A stretch of DNA of 64,000 nucleotides, taken from NCBI GenBank assembly GCA_963693085.1, contig OY856410.1, positions 1,332,896,304-1,332,960,303 on the forward strand, given 5' to 3'. The DNA comes from Alisma plantago-aquatica (Eukaryota > Streptophyta > Magnoliopsida > Alismatales > Alismataceae). Positions 36,159 to 49,245 of the stretch are shown here, piece by piece. A program made the translations under genes and the position numbers. Numbering within the stretch: the first letter of the stretch is position 1; each line of letters starts with the position of its first letter. The notes under the pieces were generated by a model. The model made no database searches, had not been told where the DNA came from, and worked only from the letters and a program-made list of their open reading frames with translations.

Positions 36159-38365
36159 CTGAACACGTAGAAGCGTGGTTTCAGTGTGGCCATTTCTCAA
36201 ATGTAAGCAAAACGGCGCAATTATGATTTTAAAATAAACCCATTTGGTTTTCGATAAGTTCACTCCAATGTGTTTTAATAATTCTAAATGACCTCTGTAG
36301 TTCATTAATAATTAATAACATTCCACAAGTAGGATGTGTCAGCATATTTAATATTGATAATTAACATCGAATATAATTGTGGTCTCATATTTCAAATCAT
36401 TGAAACCGAGAAGTCTAACAAACTAATGGTTAAAAAAACGAATCTTTGGAGGAATATCTTCAGGAAATTAAAAAATAAGGGCTATACGCTACTTCCGCAC
36501 ATGTGCAATAGACCGGCTGGGCCCAAGTACATAAAAGTGAGAGCACTAGGGGAGAGGGTAACGACAGCAAGAAATCAGTGCACAACTAGTTAATCGCGTT
36601 TTAAAACACTAGATTAGATATCGGCTGATGTTGAGAAATATAGTGATCGGAGGCTGACAGTGGCCTCTGTAGCACCTGTATGAATTAATTTAGACATATT
36701 CCTATATATGGCTATATTTTATCTGAGGTGGACCATGTGATGTCTGTTGCAATGATCCATCTATGACATTAGAGGCTTTCTTGTCCGAATTGTACTAGGC
36801 TTCATAAAGATATGAATAAACAAAGACCATTGACCCGTGCTGAATATAGTAAGATCAACTGCTCAATACTACAACACGACAAAAGTGCTATCAGAATGTG
36901 GAAGTGACCGATGCACCTGACGTTATTTCCTGAAGAGGAAAAAGATAAGGAATGCAAATGTGCCATTAATAAGCTCTTGCTCAAAATCGAATAAGAATAC
37001 CTAAGACCATACTTTGCGGCAAGAAAATTTGGAAATCAGCCGAATATCACTTAAGTTTGTGATATTATAACGAAAACGATCTATATTAAACTCTTCAGAA
37101 TCACTTAAGTTTGTGATATTATAACGAAAACTATCTATATTAAACTCTTCAGAATCACTTAAGTTTGTGATATTATAACGAAAACTATCTATACCGTATA
37201 CTAGTAACATGCTTTTGTATATCTGAACTTTGGATCTAAATGAAAAGATTATAATCGATCACTTGATATAGCTAGTTGGCTATAGACTCCAATTGAATAA
37301 ACTTGTACGTGCTCATTGATTGACGATCATGAACTTGAGAAGGATAAGTCACCTCCAAGTGAAATCCACCAATTTGAAACGGGTTCCTTCAATTTGATAT
37401 GAAAGTAACAACAGTTTTACGTAATCATAAAAGAAAAGATAGTATGTAATTGGTATCATGAGGACCCCACATGTTATATTTGGATCCCTTATAAGTAGTA
37501 TCCCTAGCTTCTTATCAATCCTATATATAATTTACAAGTTACATGCAACCGAGTGAGCTAGTAACACAAGTTATGCTTCATTTTATTAATTTAATGGTAG
37601 TTTGTCTAATCCCTCTTTTAATATTAAATAACATAATCCTGTTAATCCTCTCAAATATCTTTGGCACAATTGTTTAAGGAATCTGTGAAATAATACATCC
37701 TAGTCCTAAAAGTAACATTTGAAATTGGAATTACAATCGACTTAAAATTTGAACCATTTTTTATGTGGATTAAAAAATTATACCTCGCATGATTAAACAA
37801 ATAAGCTTAGAGTCTTAATGGTACAACTTTTATAATCAAAATTCATTATGATTACACACATTCCAATCCCAAGCCCATTAAATCCTAGATAATGTATGTA
37901 CATTTAGGCTAGCCTAACTGGTATCCCAACCTAGCAAAATGTTAATTCATCATAGTATTAGTAAATTTTGTAATGTCAAGATTGAAAACTCCAAATTTTT
38001 AATTATTTTATTAGAAAACTAGTTGAAGAACATGATGCTATACATGAATATTCATTATCAACAAAATGAGTTTATTATAACATAAAAATGTACAACATGA
38101 AATACAATACCCGTTGAGGTGATCATATTATGATGTACATGACCTACACTAGAGTTTGCATAGCATTCAAACTCATAATCTTGGTCAATTTGTACCTTTC
38201 ATGTGTCTCACTGATTCCAAAAATATATAAACTCAAGTGCATGACACAAAGCATGTTAAGTAAGAAAGCACAAAATATGCATAATTGAGGAGATTAGAAA
38301 ATAACATCCACAACAAGATAACACTAATAAGAATGGCCATATGTAAGTTTTAATCATTTAAAACA
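36159..38365. other. P450 upstream region and intergenic DNA
   Basis: No gene is recognised. It holds the 54-bp tandem repeat at 37046-37200 and AT-rich DNA up to the edge of the X1 LTR. Confidence 0.5.
37046..37200. repeat. 54-bp tandem repeat, nearly three copies
   Basis: Units start at 37046, 37100 and 37154 (period 54) and are almost identical. Each contains ATCACTTAAGTTTGTGATAT, an inverted-repeat stretch. Because 54 is a multiple of three, one frame stays open across it, but the translation has no credible gene context. Confidence 0.92.
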
Positions 38366-38514
38366 TGTGATGCCCATCGCAACACATAGCGGGATTACTC
38401 AAAATAAAGGGGTGAAATTATCATTAATAATCACATTACCACAAAGAAGGGTAAATTAAAATCGATTGCATCACAATATCCTCAAGCTGAAACATATCAT
38501 ATCTGAAGCCACAA

Positions 38515-38644
<130 letters not shown>

Positions 38645-39596
38645 GCGGTATTACGTTACTACTCATTGTTCACTAGTAAAATTTCCACAACATGTTACCT
38701 ATGATGACATGTTCACATGCACAAGTCATAACTGTACAACTGTGGCATATGGCTAAAAACGTGTATCATCATACAACGTCCATAAAACACCCCCAAGGAC
38801 CTGAGAGTACAGGGACGACACATAAGACTCTACTACTAAATACTAGTAGTATATCCAAACTTTAACGTCTACTACTCCTGCTGCTGCTCATCATCAACCT
38901 CACAACCACCTAAAAGATGTGAAAACCCATGGGGTGAGACCAATGTCCCACCGAGAGATATAACTCTCTGCCAACAACTATATAAGCACATATAAGCTAA
39001 ATCAGGAAGATAGTATTATTAACAGAATGAGCAGATTCAACTACATGATATAAGCAAAGTAGTTAACACTATTTAAGTAATTTAGGCATCTACAATTGTG
39101 CAATAGAACATCTTATACTTTTAAGAAGGAATATGAAGAACATGTATAATAGTAGATTTCTCTTACCACATTATAAATCAACTAATTAGTACAAGAAATA
39201 AGGTGAAGGGTCATCCAATGTGATTCGTGTTTAACCCTAAATAAATATACTACACGGTTGTGTTATGTCTTTTATTATACCCTGAGGAGATGAGGTATAC
39301 CACTCATGCTCCAACTGACCATTCCTAAGTCGAAATGAGTGCCAAACAAGATCTAAGAGAGCTGGGATCATATGATATCCAACACCCTCAGTTAGTCTGA
39401 GTCCTCCGTAGTGGCATATAAAGTCCAACTGTAAAACAACCTAGTCCGCCTTGGTATATAGGCACAACACTAGTAAAAACTGAGTTACGACCGCAACCGC
39501 ACTCCTGCCGAGGTATGACTACAACCATCCTCAAAACATAGCATATATATATACATACTAAATCACATCATTTGACTACAGCCATCCTCAAAACAT

Positions 39597-39599
<3 letters not shown>

Positions 39600-39649
<50 letters not shown>

Positions 39650-39661
39650 ATATATATATAT
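39600..39661. repeat. Second (TA)n microsatellite in X1
   Basis: About 30 TA units with one TC interruption. A flanking segment is repeated on both sides (CTAAATCACATCATTTGA at about 39558 and 39663). Confidence 0.9.
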
Positions 39662-40753
39662 ACTAAATCACATCATTTGAGATACACCTTGACCATTCTA
39701 CTACCTGGGTATGACCACAATCAATCATGTGAAGTGCATATACTCAATAGTATACGACTCTGAGCTTCCACTGAGGGAGAACCCATTTCACCATCCAGTA
39801 AGTACTGGCGTTGAAGGTGGATCCATGGCACATGCCAACTACATGATTAGGGTTTCACTTTATTAGCTATGCCAATTGGGTGAATTAAGGTTGAATCATA
39901 CAAGTGGACATACAAACTCTAATTCTTTCTAGCAAGCATAAATACAAAACAAATTCAGAAGATAAGACATTTGTAGTATAAACTTATCACAACATCTCAT
40001 TACATCACTGTCTCACTTCCTTAATCAAGGCCATCAACATCATTTCAGATTGTCACTTCCATACAAGGCCAACATCATTATCACATCATCCTGGGATAAC
40101 CATCCCTTATCACATCATTAGAGGATATCACCTCACACTATGCATTGAGTCTCTGCCAGGTCATAAGACCCAATCACAACATTCCTACATATCATTATTA
40201 TCTCATCATGCCTCATAAAGTCTCATAATCATCACTATGTACCATATAAAAGATACAATCACATTCACAATCTATGATGTATATTCAACCTGCAACAAAA
40301 GGGTTACTCAAGTAGGAGAGACAAAATATCATCTCATACTCATCGCTTCATGCAAGATAGGCAATAACACCAAGTAGGGTTAGGGTTTCCATAGATAGAC
40401 AATTAGGGTTTCCCATCACAACACTCAACATCAAACCCTAAGTCATCACTTCCCACATTCTTAGAGTACATTAGATTTAGAACAATAATGATAAACATGT
40501 TACATATAGTAACCATGTTAAGTATGAATTGACCAGAACTTATGTATGGGTAGCGTAGAGACCACTTCTCATCCCATGTATTGCGTCCAACATGGTTAGA
40601 CCACCATGGGTAGAGACCACAACACATGGGTCAAGGTAGAGGCCAACATCTACATAGAAACCATACTAGAAAACATGGGTGTCGACCACTGTAGCGACTA
40701 TCCAAAGACAAAACCAAGAGTATCGATCCAATGGAATCAAGGTGTTATGTTCG

Positions 40754-43321
40754 CACCACACTCACCATAGGTAGTGACCTTAGGATTAGCTCACACTTTT
40801 TGCGACCGCAACGCATCACTATGCATTTAACGACCACCTCAACATAGTGACTAATGCTAGCAACACAATGTTGTGACTACAAGGCGTGATGACCAAAACA
40901 TTGTAGAGACCAAATCACTCAACACATATAGTCACCATAGGTGGTAAACCCTTGTTGTGACTGCAACACTACCACTAGTATCGACCATCTTATAACCAAG
41001 CAAAGTAAGCAACCACCAAACGCATTGCGCCCTCAAAACATTAGGATTAGAGTTTGTTGTGACCAGACCAACCAAGTCATTAAGACAAGGCAAAAAGGAA
41101 TTTCTACAGCAAAAAAATTTTATCATAAAGATAGTGACCCCAACTCAGACCAAGTGTTGCAATCATCACAAAGCTCAAAACATGTCGATTGAAACAAAGT
41201 TCATCATCAAGAACTCAAACGTCACCAACATGAAACCTCATGAAAGAAGAACATAAAAATCCTAGAAATGATCTCCATCAAGATCAATAAGGAAAACCAT
41301 ACAAGAGAGAGAAAACCTACATCCAACACATGCATCTAAGAACCAAAATCACCAACTAACACATGATGGCTGAAACACAAACATGGTGATGAAACCAAAT
41401 ATCAAGGTGCATGTAGGGAACATCAAATCACCATCACTTTGAAATCGGGTGCATGAAATTGGGGTTTAGAAGAAAGAGTGATCAATGTATGAATACTTAA
41501 AAATCTTAAACCCTAGATCATATTAGCATCATCTAACATCTTAGGATCATATTTTAGAGATGAAAATAGTAACATGCAAGAAAGTTAATGGTGTAATATT
41601 AGAAGAGAGGAAAGATATATAACCCACCTAAAGATGATGATCAAGCTACAAAGACATGAACTCCAAAGAGAAAAGGGAAACTCCAATATGGATCAACTCT
41701 ACGGACAACAAGGTCACCTCTAGAAGAAGAAAACATACCAAGGTCAAAGAGAATCTCAAGGTGAAGGAAAAGTCAAATCCTAGGCTAAACAAGATAGAAG
41801 AAGGAAGAAAGAGGAGAAATGTCATCTCACTTAGGAACTACCATGGTCAAACCATAGTCTCAGACCTCTAGGAGAGAAGTTTCCTCAAGATAGCCACCAT
41901 GGTGATCCATAGTCTCATGGCCATGAAAGGAGAAGAAGGTAGGGTTTAAAGGAAAAACAAAATCAATGGTATAGAACCACTTAATAAGATCAAAGAGCAC
42001 CCAGGATCACCACAAAGAAGATGATCAAGCTCAAGAACACTGCATGTAGGAGAAGAAATGGTCACCTTCTCCAAGGTCAACCCTTTTCTAGCACCACCGA
42101 GCTCCAAGGTCAACAAAAGCAAGAGGGGGGAAGAAGAAAGAGCTAAAAGGATTGCTTTCTTGTGAAAGCGAAGGTTTATATACTCAAGGATAGGAGGGAA
42201 GTAAGGATCATGAGGTGTCGAGATATAAGAGCACCAAAAGGACACTCATGCACACAAACCCTAAAATGATACACATGATGTCACCTCATCATCATCCATG
42301 GTTTAATATTTGTGTCCATAGCGCACTCACCACATGTAGTGACCATAGTATTAACTCACACTTGTTGTGACCGCAACACATCACTATGCTTGTAACAACC
42401 ACCTCAACTTAGCAACCAATGCCAGCAATACAATGTTGCAAGCACTAGGCATCACGACCAAAACATTGTAGCCACCAAACCACTGAACACATATAGTGAC
42501 CATAGGTGGTTAGCCCTTGTTGTGACCGCAACACTACCACTAGTATTGACCATCGTATGACCATGAAATGTAAGAAACCACCAAAATCATCACGCCCTTA
42601 AAATGTTAGGATTAGGGTATGTGGCGACCAGACCAACCAAGTCATTAACTTAAGCCAAATAGGCATTTTGACTGCTACAAAAGTTTATTGCAAAGGTAGA
42701 AACCCCAACGGAGACCAAGTGTTGCGATCATCACAAGGTTTAAAATGTGTTGATCAAAACAAAGTTCATCATCAAGAACTCAAACGTCACTAAGATGAAA
42801 CCTCAAGAAAGAAGAACATCAGCATCCTAGAAACAATCTCCATCAAGACCAATAAGGAAAACCATGCAAGAGAGAGAAAACTTGCGTCCAACACATGCAC
42901 CCAAGAACCAAAATCACCAACTAACACATGATGGACAAAACAAAACATGGTGATGAAACCAAAGATAAAGGTCCATGTAAAGAACATTAATTCACCATCA
43001 CATAGAAATTGGGTGCATGGAATTATAGTTTAGGAGAAAGAGTAATCCATGTATGAAAACTTCAAAATCATAAACCCTACATCATAATAGCATTATCTAA
43101 CATCTTAGGATCATATTTTAGAGATGAAAATAACAACATGCAAGAAAGTTAATGCTGCAATAATAGAAGAGGGGAAATTTATATAACCCGCCTTACGATG
43201 AAGATCAAGCTCTAAAGAGAGAAGGGGAATTATAGCTTGGATCAACTCCACGGCCAACAAGGTCACCTCAAGAAGAAGGAAACAAACCAAGGTCAAAGGG
43301 AAGATCAAGGTGAAGGAAAAT
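40754..43321. repeat. Tandem duplication within X1 LTR, period about 1.55 kb
   Basis: The unit beginning at about 40754 is repeated from about 42320. Matching landmarks such as AACACATATAG (40921 and 42486) and CAAGGTCAAAG (41739 and 43288) give offsets of 1549-1565 bp. The second unit is cut at 43321 by element E. Copies are diverged by eye at roughly one base in ten. Confidence 0.8.
42175..42182 (-). promoter_or_regulatory. TATA box of X1 LTR
   Basis: Minus-strand GAGTATATAAACC; the equivalent in X2 is 63093-63099. Confidence 0.55.
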
Positions 43322-44922
43322 TGATCGGCCTAAATCACATGTCCAAAATGGAATGATCTGGAGTAGTCAAACTCTTAGATTTATAACCCGACATTGAGGG
43401 CCCCCGCAACTAATATATGGGGTCTGATGTAGTAGATTGGGGTCGAACCATAGGGACAAGTAACAGAATGTGGTAACCAGATATGGTAGATTAAGATGGT
43501 GTTCCTTGTGGAATGATGTTACTCCAAATAATCAAAACTAAAAGAAAGATAAAGAAACAAAATAAGAGAACTAAGCAAACAAGCATGTGGTAACCAGATA
43601 TGGATGGGAACTTGGGCTGGGTTTCACCTACTAAGACCTCTCACCAATATGCAATACTCACCCCCTTTGTACACCCTTAGCAAGATTACAAGCGATCATC
43701 ATATATGTATATTCCTTCCTCTCTCAAGGTTAGTATAGATCCAGATTATAAGGTTGTCTCTCTCTCAAGATGGCAAACAAACAATCAAAAAGTAAATTCT
43801 ATGATCATAAGTTTTACCATTTTAAAATTCTCATGCATTCATGCAACTCCATAACACTTAGATAAGATTGTACTACTCTTTTGAAGCACTAAAAATTATA
43901 CATCACAAGATGGTAGATAAGCATGCAAGTGAAGCATTAAAAAAAGAGTATGGAGATAATCTTTGCTAGGAGCATACATTCCAAATAGGTGCAAGTATAT
44001 ACATGTTCGAAGTGACTTAGTGGCTATTCCCAACCCAAGTAAGGACTTCAGCTACTCATGATGGTGAGTAGCATTGTAGATTTACAAAGTTGGAGATAAA
44101 TAAAGATATATGAAGGGATGGATGAACGACGTAGAAGGAAGTAGTATATCTAAAGGAAGGAGAATACACCAACGATAATCCTTTAGAATTATATCTGGCA
44201 TAAGCGTAGAAGATGGAAACTCCATCTCTCAAAGAAGATGGTGGTGGATCTACTCTCTCCTCCAACTTTTGTCTTTAGAGATCTAAGATTGATGGAGAGG
44301 TTGATGGTTGAGTTTGGAGTGCAGAATCACTTCATCATCTCTTCATGATGATCCTCCCCTTTGCATGTTGAAGTCAGGTCCTATTTATAGGCACATCCCA
44401 CCGACTTAAGAAGTGTGTAGTGATCAATACTTATGTCTTGATTAAAGCCATTTTCACAGTCGAAACTACTATTCAGTCATGTTCTTTGTCATAGATACCT
44501 CTTTCATCACAGTCGTGACCTTCTCAATGGCTATGATAGTTGTCTCAGTCAAAAATATCTTGATCACAACCTCTATCTCGATCAAGAATATCAGTGTGGT
44601 ATGTAATTGACGTTATGATCGGGACCATTATAGTGGTCACAACCATTGATGGGTAATTGTTGTCGTGAAAGGTAAATGCTCATCTTGTTTCAGACAGACA
44701 TTGAAGTTGTCTTAGTCAACAAGCTTGTCTAGATGGACCTATTATGACCACAATGAAGGTGTTGTAGTAGAAACTAATGATTTTATCCATGGAGTAAGAG
44801 GGAATATTAGCTTAGGTAGTCAAATCTTTTTTTTTTCAAGGTCATAAAAAATAGACAGGATAATTCATAAAATAGATGTCATAAAGAAATAAAATAGGTG
44901 TAAAAATGTCCACAAAATATCA
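43322..44922 (-). repeat. 3' LTR of E (about 1.6 kb)
   Basis: It starts TGATCGGCC exactly where X1 breaks off and ends AAATATCA at 44922. Its TATA box (44381-44390) is a perfect CTATAAATAG on the minus strand. The segment upstream of it (44400-44790) is rich in CAGTCGTGACC and CTCGATCAAG words. Confidence 0.65.
44381..44390 (-). promoter_or_regulatory. TATA box of E LTR
   Basis: Minus-strand CTATAAATAG, about 0.53 kb from the LTR start at 44922. Confidence 0.65.
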
Positions 44923-44924
44923 TG

Positions 44925-44942
44925 TTCTAAACTCCCCAAAAC
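44925..44942 (-). promoter_or_regulatory. Polypurine tract of E
   Basis: Minus-strand TTTTGGGGAGTTTAGAACA leading into the LTR start TGATATTTTG. Confidence 0.6.
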
Positions 44943-46259
44943 ATAGAATCTAGCCTATCCTCATGCTAATAGATAGAATCAAAGCATCGAGTGATGAGAC
45001 AAAGTTATTTTCTTTTTGACTTACACACTACTACAAAAATATTTCATCCTCAAAGCAAAACCATTTGTGATAGGCTTGGTTGACTTATTGAGATCCTATT
45101 CCCACCCTATATTTCTAGAGTTATGCAACTTTATGTGTCAGCCACTTCCTTTTGTAGTAAAGGACTCTCCCTCGCAATATCCTTTTTTCCTCAGTTCCTA
45201 GATATACTCATAAATGGTTCCTGCAAGGGGTAGCTTTCACACCCTGTCTTTATTTTGATTGTATCTAAACTATTGTATTGGGGAAGGTTAGGCTTTTAGT
45301 GTTTTCTTACATTTCTCATTTTAACTCAATCATAATGTTGTCGTAAGACAGTGTCACCCAATCCGGTCCCGGTGTAGTGTCTGGTGGTTGCGTGAGGTCT
45401 ACTTTGAAATGTAGGTGGGTTATAATTGGATTTCATATTCCACTTTCGGGCACGACATATATGCATTCTTGACTACAGCAATACACCGATCATGTGAAAC
45501 CCATCAACAACTTTTTGGGCACAATTCTCATGATTTTATCTCTTTTGGCTTTTTATTTTGCTCAATGGCTTGCGAAAAAGGATTGGTAAGAGTTTCTTGG
45601 GTTGCCAAGCCTCTTTTGATCCCAAGGCAGGGATATATAGAATTGGATGGGGTAGTTGTTTCTATCTTGCTGGAGGTGTATACTTTCTAACTAGTACTAT
45701 CAGCTAGGTGATTGGTTGGGAGTGTCACTGACCAAATCATCCTTAATTCTAGGGATTTCATAGGCACAAAATTGATCTTCCTCTTTATACAATATTTTTT
45801 TACAAGAATGGAATAAGATTGTAATGTTGTGTCACCATCTTTTATGTAAATTAGTAGCTCATTTGCACCACTCTTGAACTGATTATGCTAAAAGGTAGCA
45901 GAAGGACAAACAAGTCTATGAATGTGGTTATTGAATAATTCTTGGAATTTTATATATCATAAATTTTCAAAATTTTCCTACAATGTAGGGGTAAAAGTAA
46001 ATGTGTACAAGACTTCCAAAATTGGGCTTCAAAAATGGAATCAAAATTAAGTGGAAAAATTGTGTCTCTCATGCCATTTATAACTTCCCCCAAACTTATC
46101 ATTCACTCTGTCTTGCAGTGTCAAAGATAAAGGTTTTGGTATAAATGGGCTTGCTTCATTGTTGTTGATGTTCAACAACTACCCATTTAGATTGTAGAAG
46201 CATGTCACCATACCCTCCTCAGCGTGTGTGATAAAGTTTGTGTTGTAGGATTTCAAGCT
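44943..46259 (-). other. 3' untranslated part of E
   Basis: No coding region is recognised. A second polypurine-like tract, GATAAGTTTGGGGGAAG on the minus strand, lies at about 46089-46105, a pattern also seen in C and D, where purine tracts are repeated ahead of the terminal one. Confidence 0.5.
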
Positions 46260-47000
46260 TTGCATCCCTTAGGGATAGGGTTATCATCCATGCGAGATAG
46301 TAGAAACCAAAATTAGTAGATAAAGGCATCTATTAAGGAATTCTATGGTAGAATTGTGTTTTCATGAAGTCTTTGCCTTTTACATATTTGTACCCCTTGC
46401 CATGTTTATGGATCATTTTGATTATCCCTTTCATGCATGTTATTGCTTTTTTTTCAGTTGGTATCTTTGGTGTAGTCATGTTGGTATACTTGTTCAGTGT
46501 GAAGGTTGAGTCTGAACTGTTGTATAGAATGGTAGTCTTCACCTTGGTGTTGACTAAAAGATGGGTCTAGTTATTATCATGCAATATTGGTAAGAAAATG
46601 AAATTAGGGAGGGTGTATATCATATGCATCCACATATGTTCCTTTTCTCCTAATTTCTTGTCTTTTAATATGTCGTCAACAAGCAAGAAGTAGGCCACGT
46701 GGACATGGGGCATATCATCGCCTAGCAGGGATTGGTATGTAGACATGATACTTACAACTAGGTATCATCCTATCTTTAGCGTATCAAAGAGGTCATCTTT
46801 GATCACACAAATGCCATCTCGTTCAAAAATGACTTCCCCCATAGTATCACCCTTCCTCAGCCGATCCACTATCATCATTAGTGAATCTTGAGATATATCT
46901 TTACAGGACCAACTATCAAAGTCATGGAAAGTTGCTTCTATAGTCCTCGTTGCACCATATGGCCAGATTTCATGCATATCATAATCATTGATCTCTCCCT
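46260..47000 (-). pseudogene. Degraded Ulp1-like (C48 family) protease domain in E
   Basis: On the minus strand the frames read ICVIKDDLFDTLKIG (about 46820-46770), which resembles the entry to Ulp1 domains (a DL-TL-G-YL pattern). Then come FIFLPI and HLLVNTKVKTTILYNS (about 46590-46500), which match the strand carrying the catalytic His and the following Asp region, and STNFGFYYLAWM (about 46310-46270), where the family has its catalytic Cys-Gly block. Stops interrupt the frame, and the tryptophan after His and the Cys are not present. If the assignment is right this is a dead desumoylase-type protease gene captured by or belonging to a transposon. Confidence is limited because the match is by eye. 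Confidence 0.45.
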
Positions 47001-47326
47001 CTTCTGGTTGATTGGTAGGTTTCTCTTCTTCTTTTTCTTCTGTGGGGGTGACTTCTGGCTCTTCAACAGCATGACGATGTTGCTCATTGTTCTACGTGGT
47101 GTTGTTTGGTTGATTGTTGGGTATCCACCCTGCCTTCCAAGCAGAAGCTCGCATTGTCTTAGTAGGGTCCATCCACAAAGCCCTCAACTACTCTCATCAG
47201 GAGGCATTGCAAGGTCTTTTAAGAAGCATTGATCGTGTATGACCTCCATAGTGTAGTTGCCCCGCAAGCCATGTAGATCTTCAAGGAAAAGGTCTTCTGT
47301 AGGAATGTCCTTGTTTATTTCTTCCA

Positions 47327-47797
47327 TCATTCTGAGTACAATGAAGGTGCACTTTTCGATCCTTTTTCCTCTTGAGGGACTTTAGTAGAAATAGATAAAT
47401 TCTTCCAGTTAGGTTTGTAGTTGTTTCCTTCTAATTGAATAGCCTGTCGGAGGTAAAGTGATACTTTAAGGATGTCATGTTCCTCTTTGTCCTTGAAGAT
47501 CAGCAAAGTGCTAGGTATCTTTCTAGCATAGTAGTTGTAGATAGTCGTATGTCTATCATATAGGTTTATGACAAGCAACATCCAATGTTTTACAATTTTT
47601 ATTAGCAAGGCGACAAAATGAGTTTCTACCCTATCCACAGTGCTTTCGAGCTCCTTCACAAATTCTGAACTAAATTTGTCTTCATACAACATCTGTGCTA
47701 GGTGTGTTGTGCCATTGAATATGGGTTGTACTTTGCCTACATGGAGGAATTGTTCTAGCAAAGTTGCACAAAGTACTTTAAGAAGACTTTTGTGCAC
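47327..47797 (-). pseudogene. Protein remnant of E, possibly part of the Ulp1-like gene
   Basis: The longest open stretch in E (156 codons, no certain start). It contains KHWMLLVINLYDRHTTIYN, reminiscent of the His-containing strand of Ulp1-like proteases but in an unexpected place relative to the clearer match downstream. The surrounding minus-strand sequence to 49240 is low-complexity, Glu/Lys-rich and stop-broken. It could be linker of the same former protein. Function not established. Confidence 0.35.
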
Positions 47798-47799
47798 TT

Positions 47800-49240
47800 G
47801 TACCTTTTTTTAGAAACTCCCTCTAATTAGGTCTCTCGTTAATTTCCTTCCTGTATTGTTGTATTGAATAACGACCCCTGGTACATTATCATCTAGTACG
47901 TCTGCTAATACATGGATGACCTAGCGGTGATGCATGATATCGATGCCATGTCCATCCTTGCTAGTTTGCATAGAAATAGAGGTGTTGCAGCCAATTTGGT
48001 TTCCTCTACAGGTGAACTATGTTCCCTTTTAGGTGCGTTAGAAAAGAAGGAGACCAGGCCACCTTCATCATCATATGATGTCCCTTCGCCAACCTAATAT
48101 GCATTCAAGATCGATATAACAATAGCGGGGGTGTAGGTGGGAACAGGGTCTTCAGTAATCTTCTTTATTTCTTCCTCGAATTTGGCTTCCTCTGTTCCTA
48201 TGATGGCAGTCTCTTCTTCATGTTCATTTATGGTATTTATTGAGTGTTTCTAGTGTGGCATCCATCTTACCATCATACACTGCATCATTGTATTCATTGT
48301 GGATAGGCTCCTAGAGGTAAATGTCAACAATGTCTGTGTTGATGTTCATTTTGTCTCGAAATTTGTTGATTGTTGCTATGTTATAGGATTATGATATTTT
48401 AGCACTTTATTCCTCCTTGCCAACTATATCTCCTCCAGGTTGTTGTATCATGTTCTCCTCATTCTATGTGGGTTTAGAATTTAAGTCAAACACTTGTACG
48501 ACATTATTTGTGCCTTGGTGACCTCTATCTCTACAAGACATGGTTGCTCCTTTTCCTTGGCAATGTCTTCTAAATGATCTTTTTGTGCATTCACATTTTC
48601 TTCTTTGTGTGATAGTGGTGCCCTTGCTGCTTCATCACCTTTTTGTTCGTCAACATTTGAGGGGCTGGAGGATGCTCGAGATGGTGAAGGATTGGCTTTG
48701 CATCTGGATGCTTGTTTAGCATACCATTGCTCCTTTTATTTGCACTCCTCTTATATATCTCACATTGCTTCTTCATAACCCTTGTGCATCATCTCTTTCT
48801 CACCGTGTATAATGCCCCTTTCTTTTTGGAGATCTTCCATCTCTTCGGACATTGTACCATTGGATTGCATCACCTCACATTGGTGGAAGAGCACATTCCT
48901 TGTGATCTAGTAGGTTGGCGGTCCGCTCACCTATGTTTGATACATACGTTGTCAATGCTCGTAAGTTATGAGAAATATAAAATGTGCTTGTGAGGAAGAG
49001 TTGTGCACATGTTGGAAGAGACTATTGACTCGACGTCCCAATTCTTCCCCGAATGTCGGTAACTATTTTTGTTGTCATTCTTTAGGTCTTGGTGTTGCTA
49101 GTGGTAGAGATTATGATGTTGTTGCCCGTTCTTGTCGAGGGGAGGCTGGTTGGGCTTGTTTTGTTGGCTGCACAGGGTTCTCTTGTGCACCCTCACACTC
49201 TATTTTCATTTCCTTTTTGGCATTTGAAGTTTCAGGCTGA
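47800..49240 (-). other. Degraded coding-like sequence of E, left of D
   Basis: On the minus strand this is rich in charged residues with many stops and frameshifts. Continuity with 55357-55780 across element D is expected because D inserted within it. Plus-strand open frames here are mirror artefacts. Confidence 0.4.
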
Positions 49241-49245
49241 CTTAG
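49241..49245. repeat. Target-site duplication of D, left copy
   Basis: CTTAG, identical to 55352-55356. Confidence 0.85.

Noticed and set aside
37001..37210. Frame encoding an 18-residue repeat (RYNITNLSDSEEFNID)
   Set aside because: The 54-bp period is a multiple of three, so the frame stays open automatically. No start context or gene structure surrounds it.
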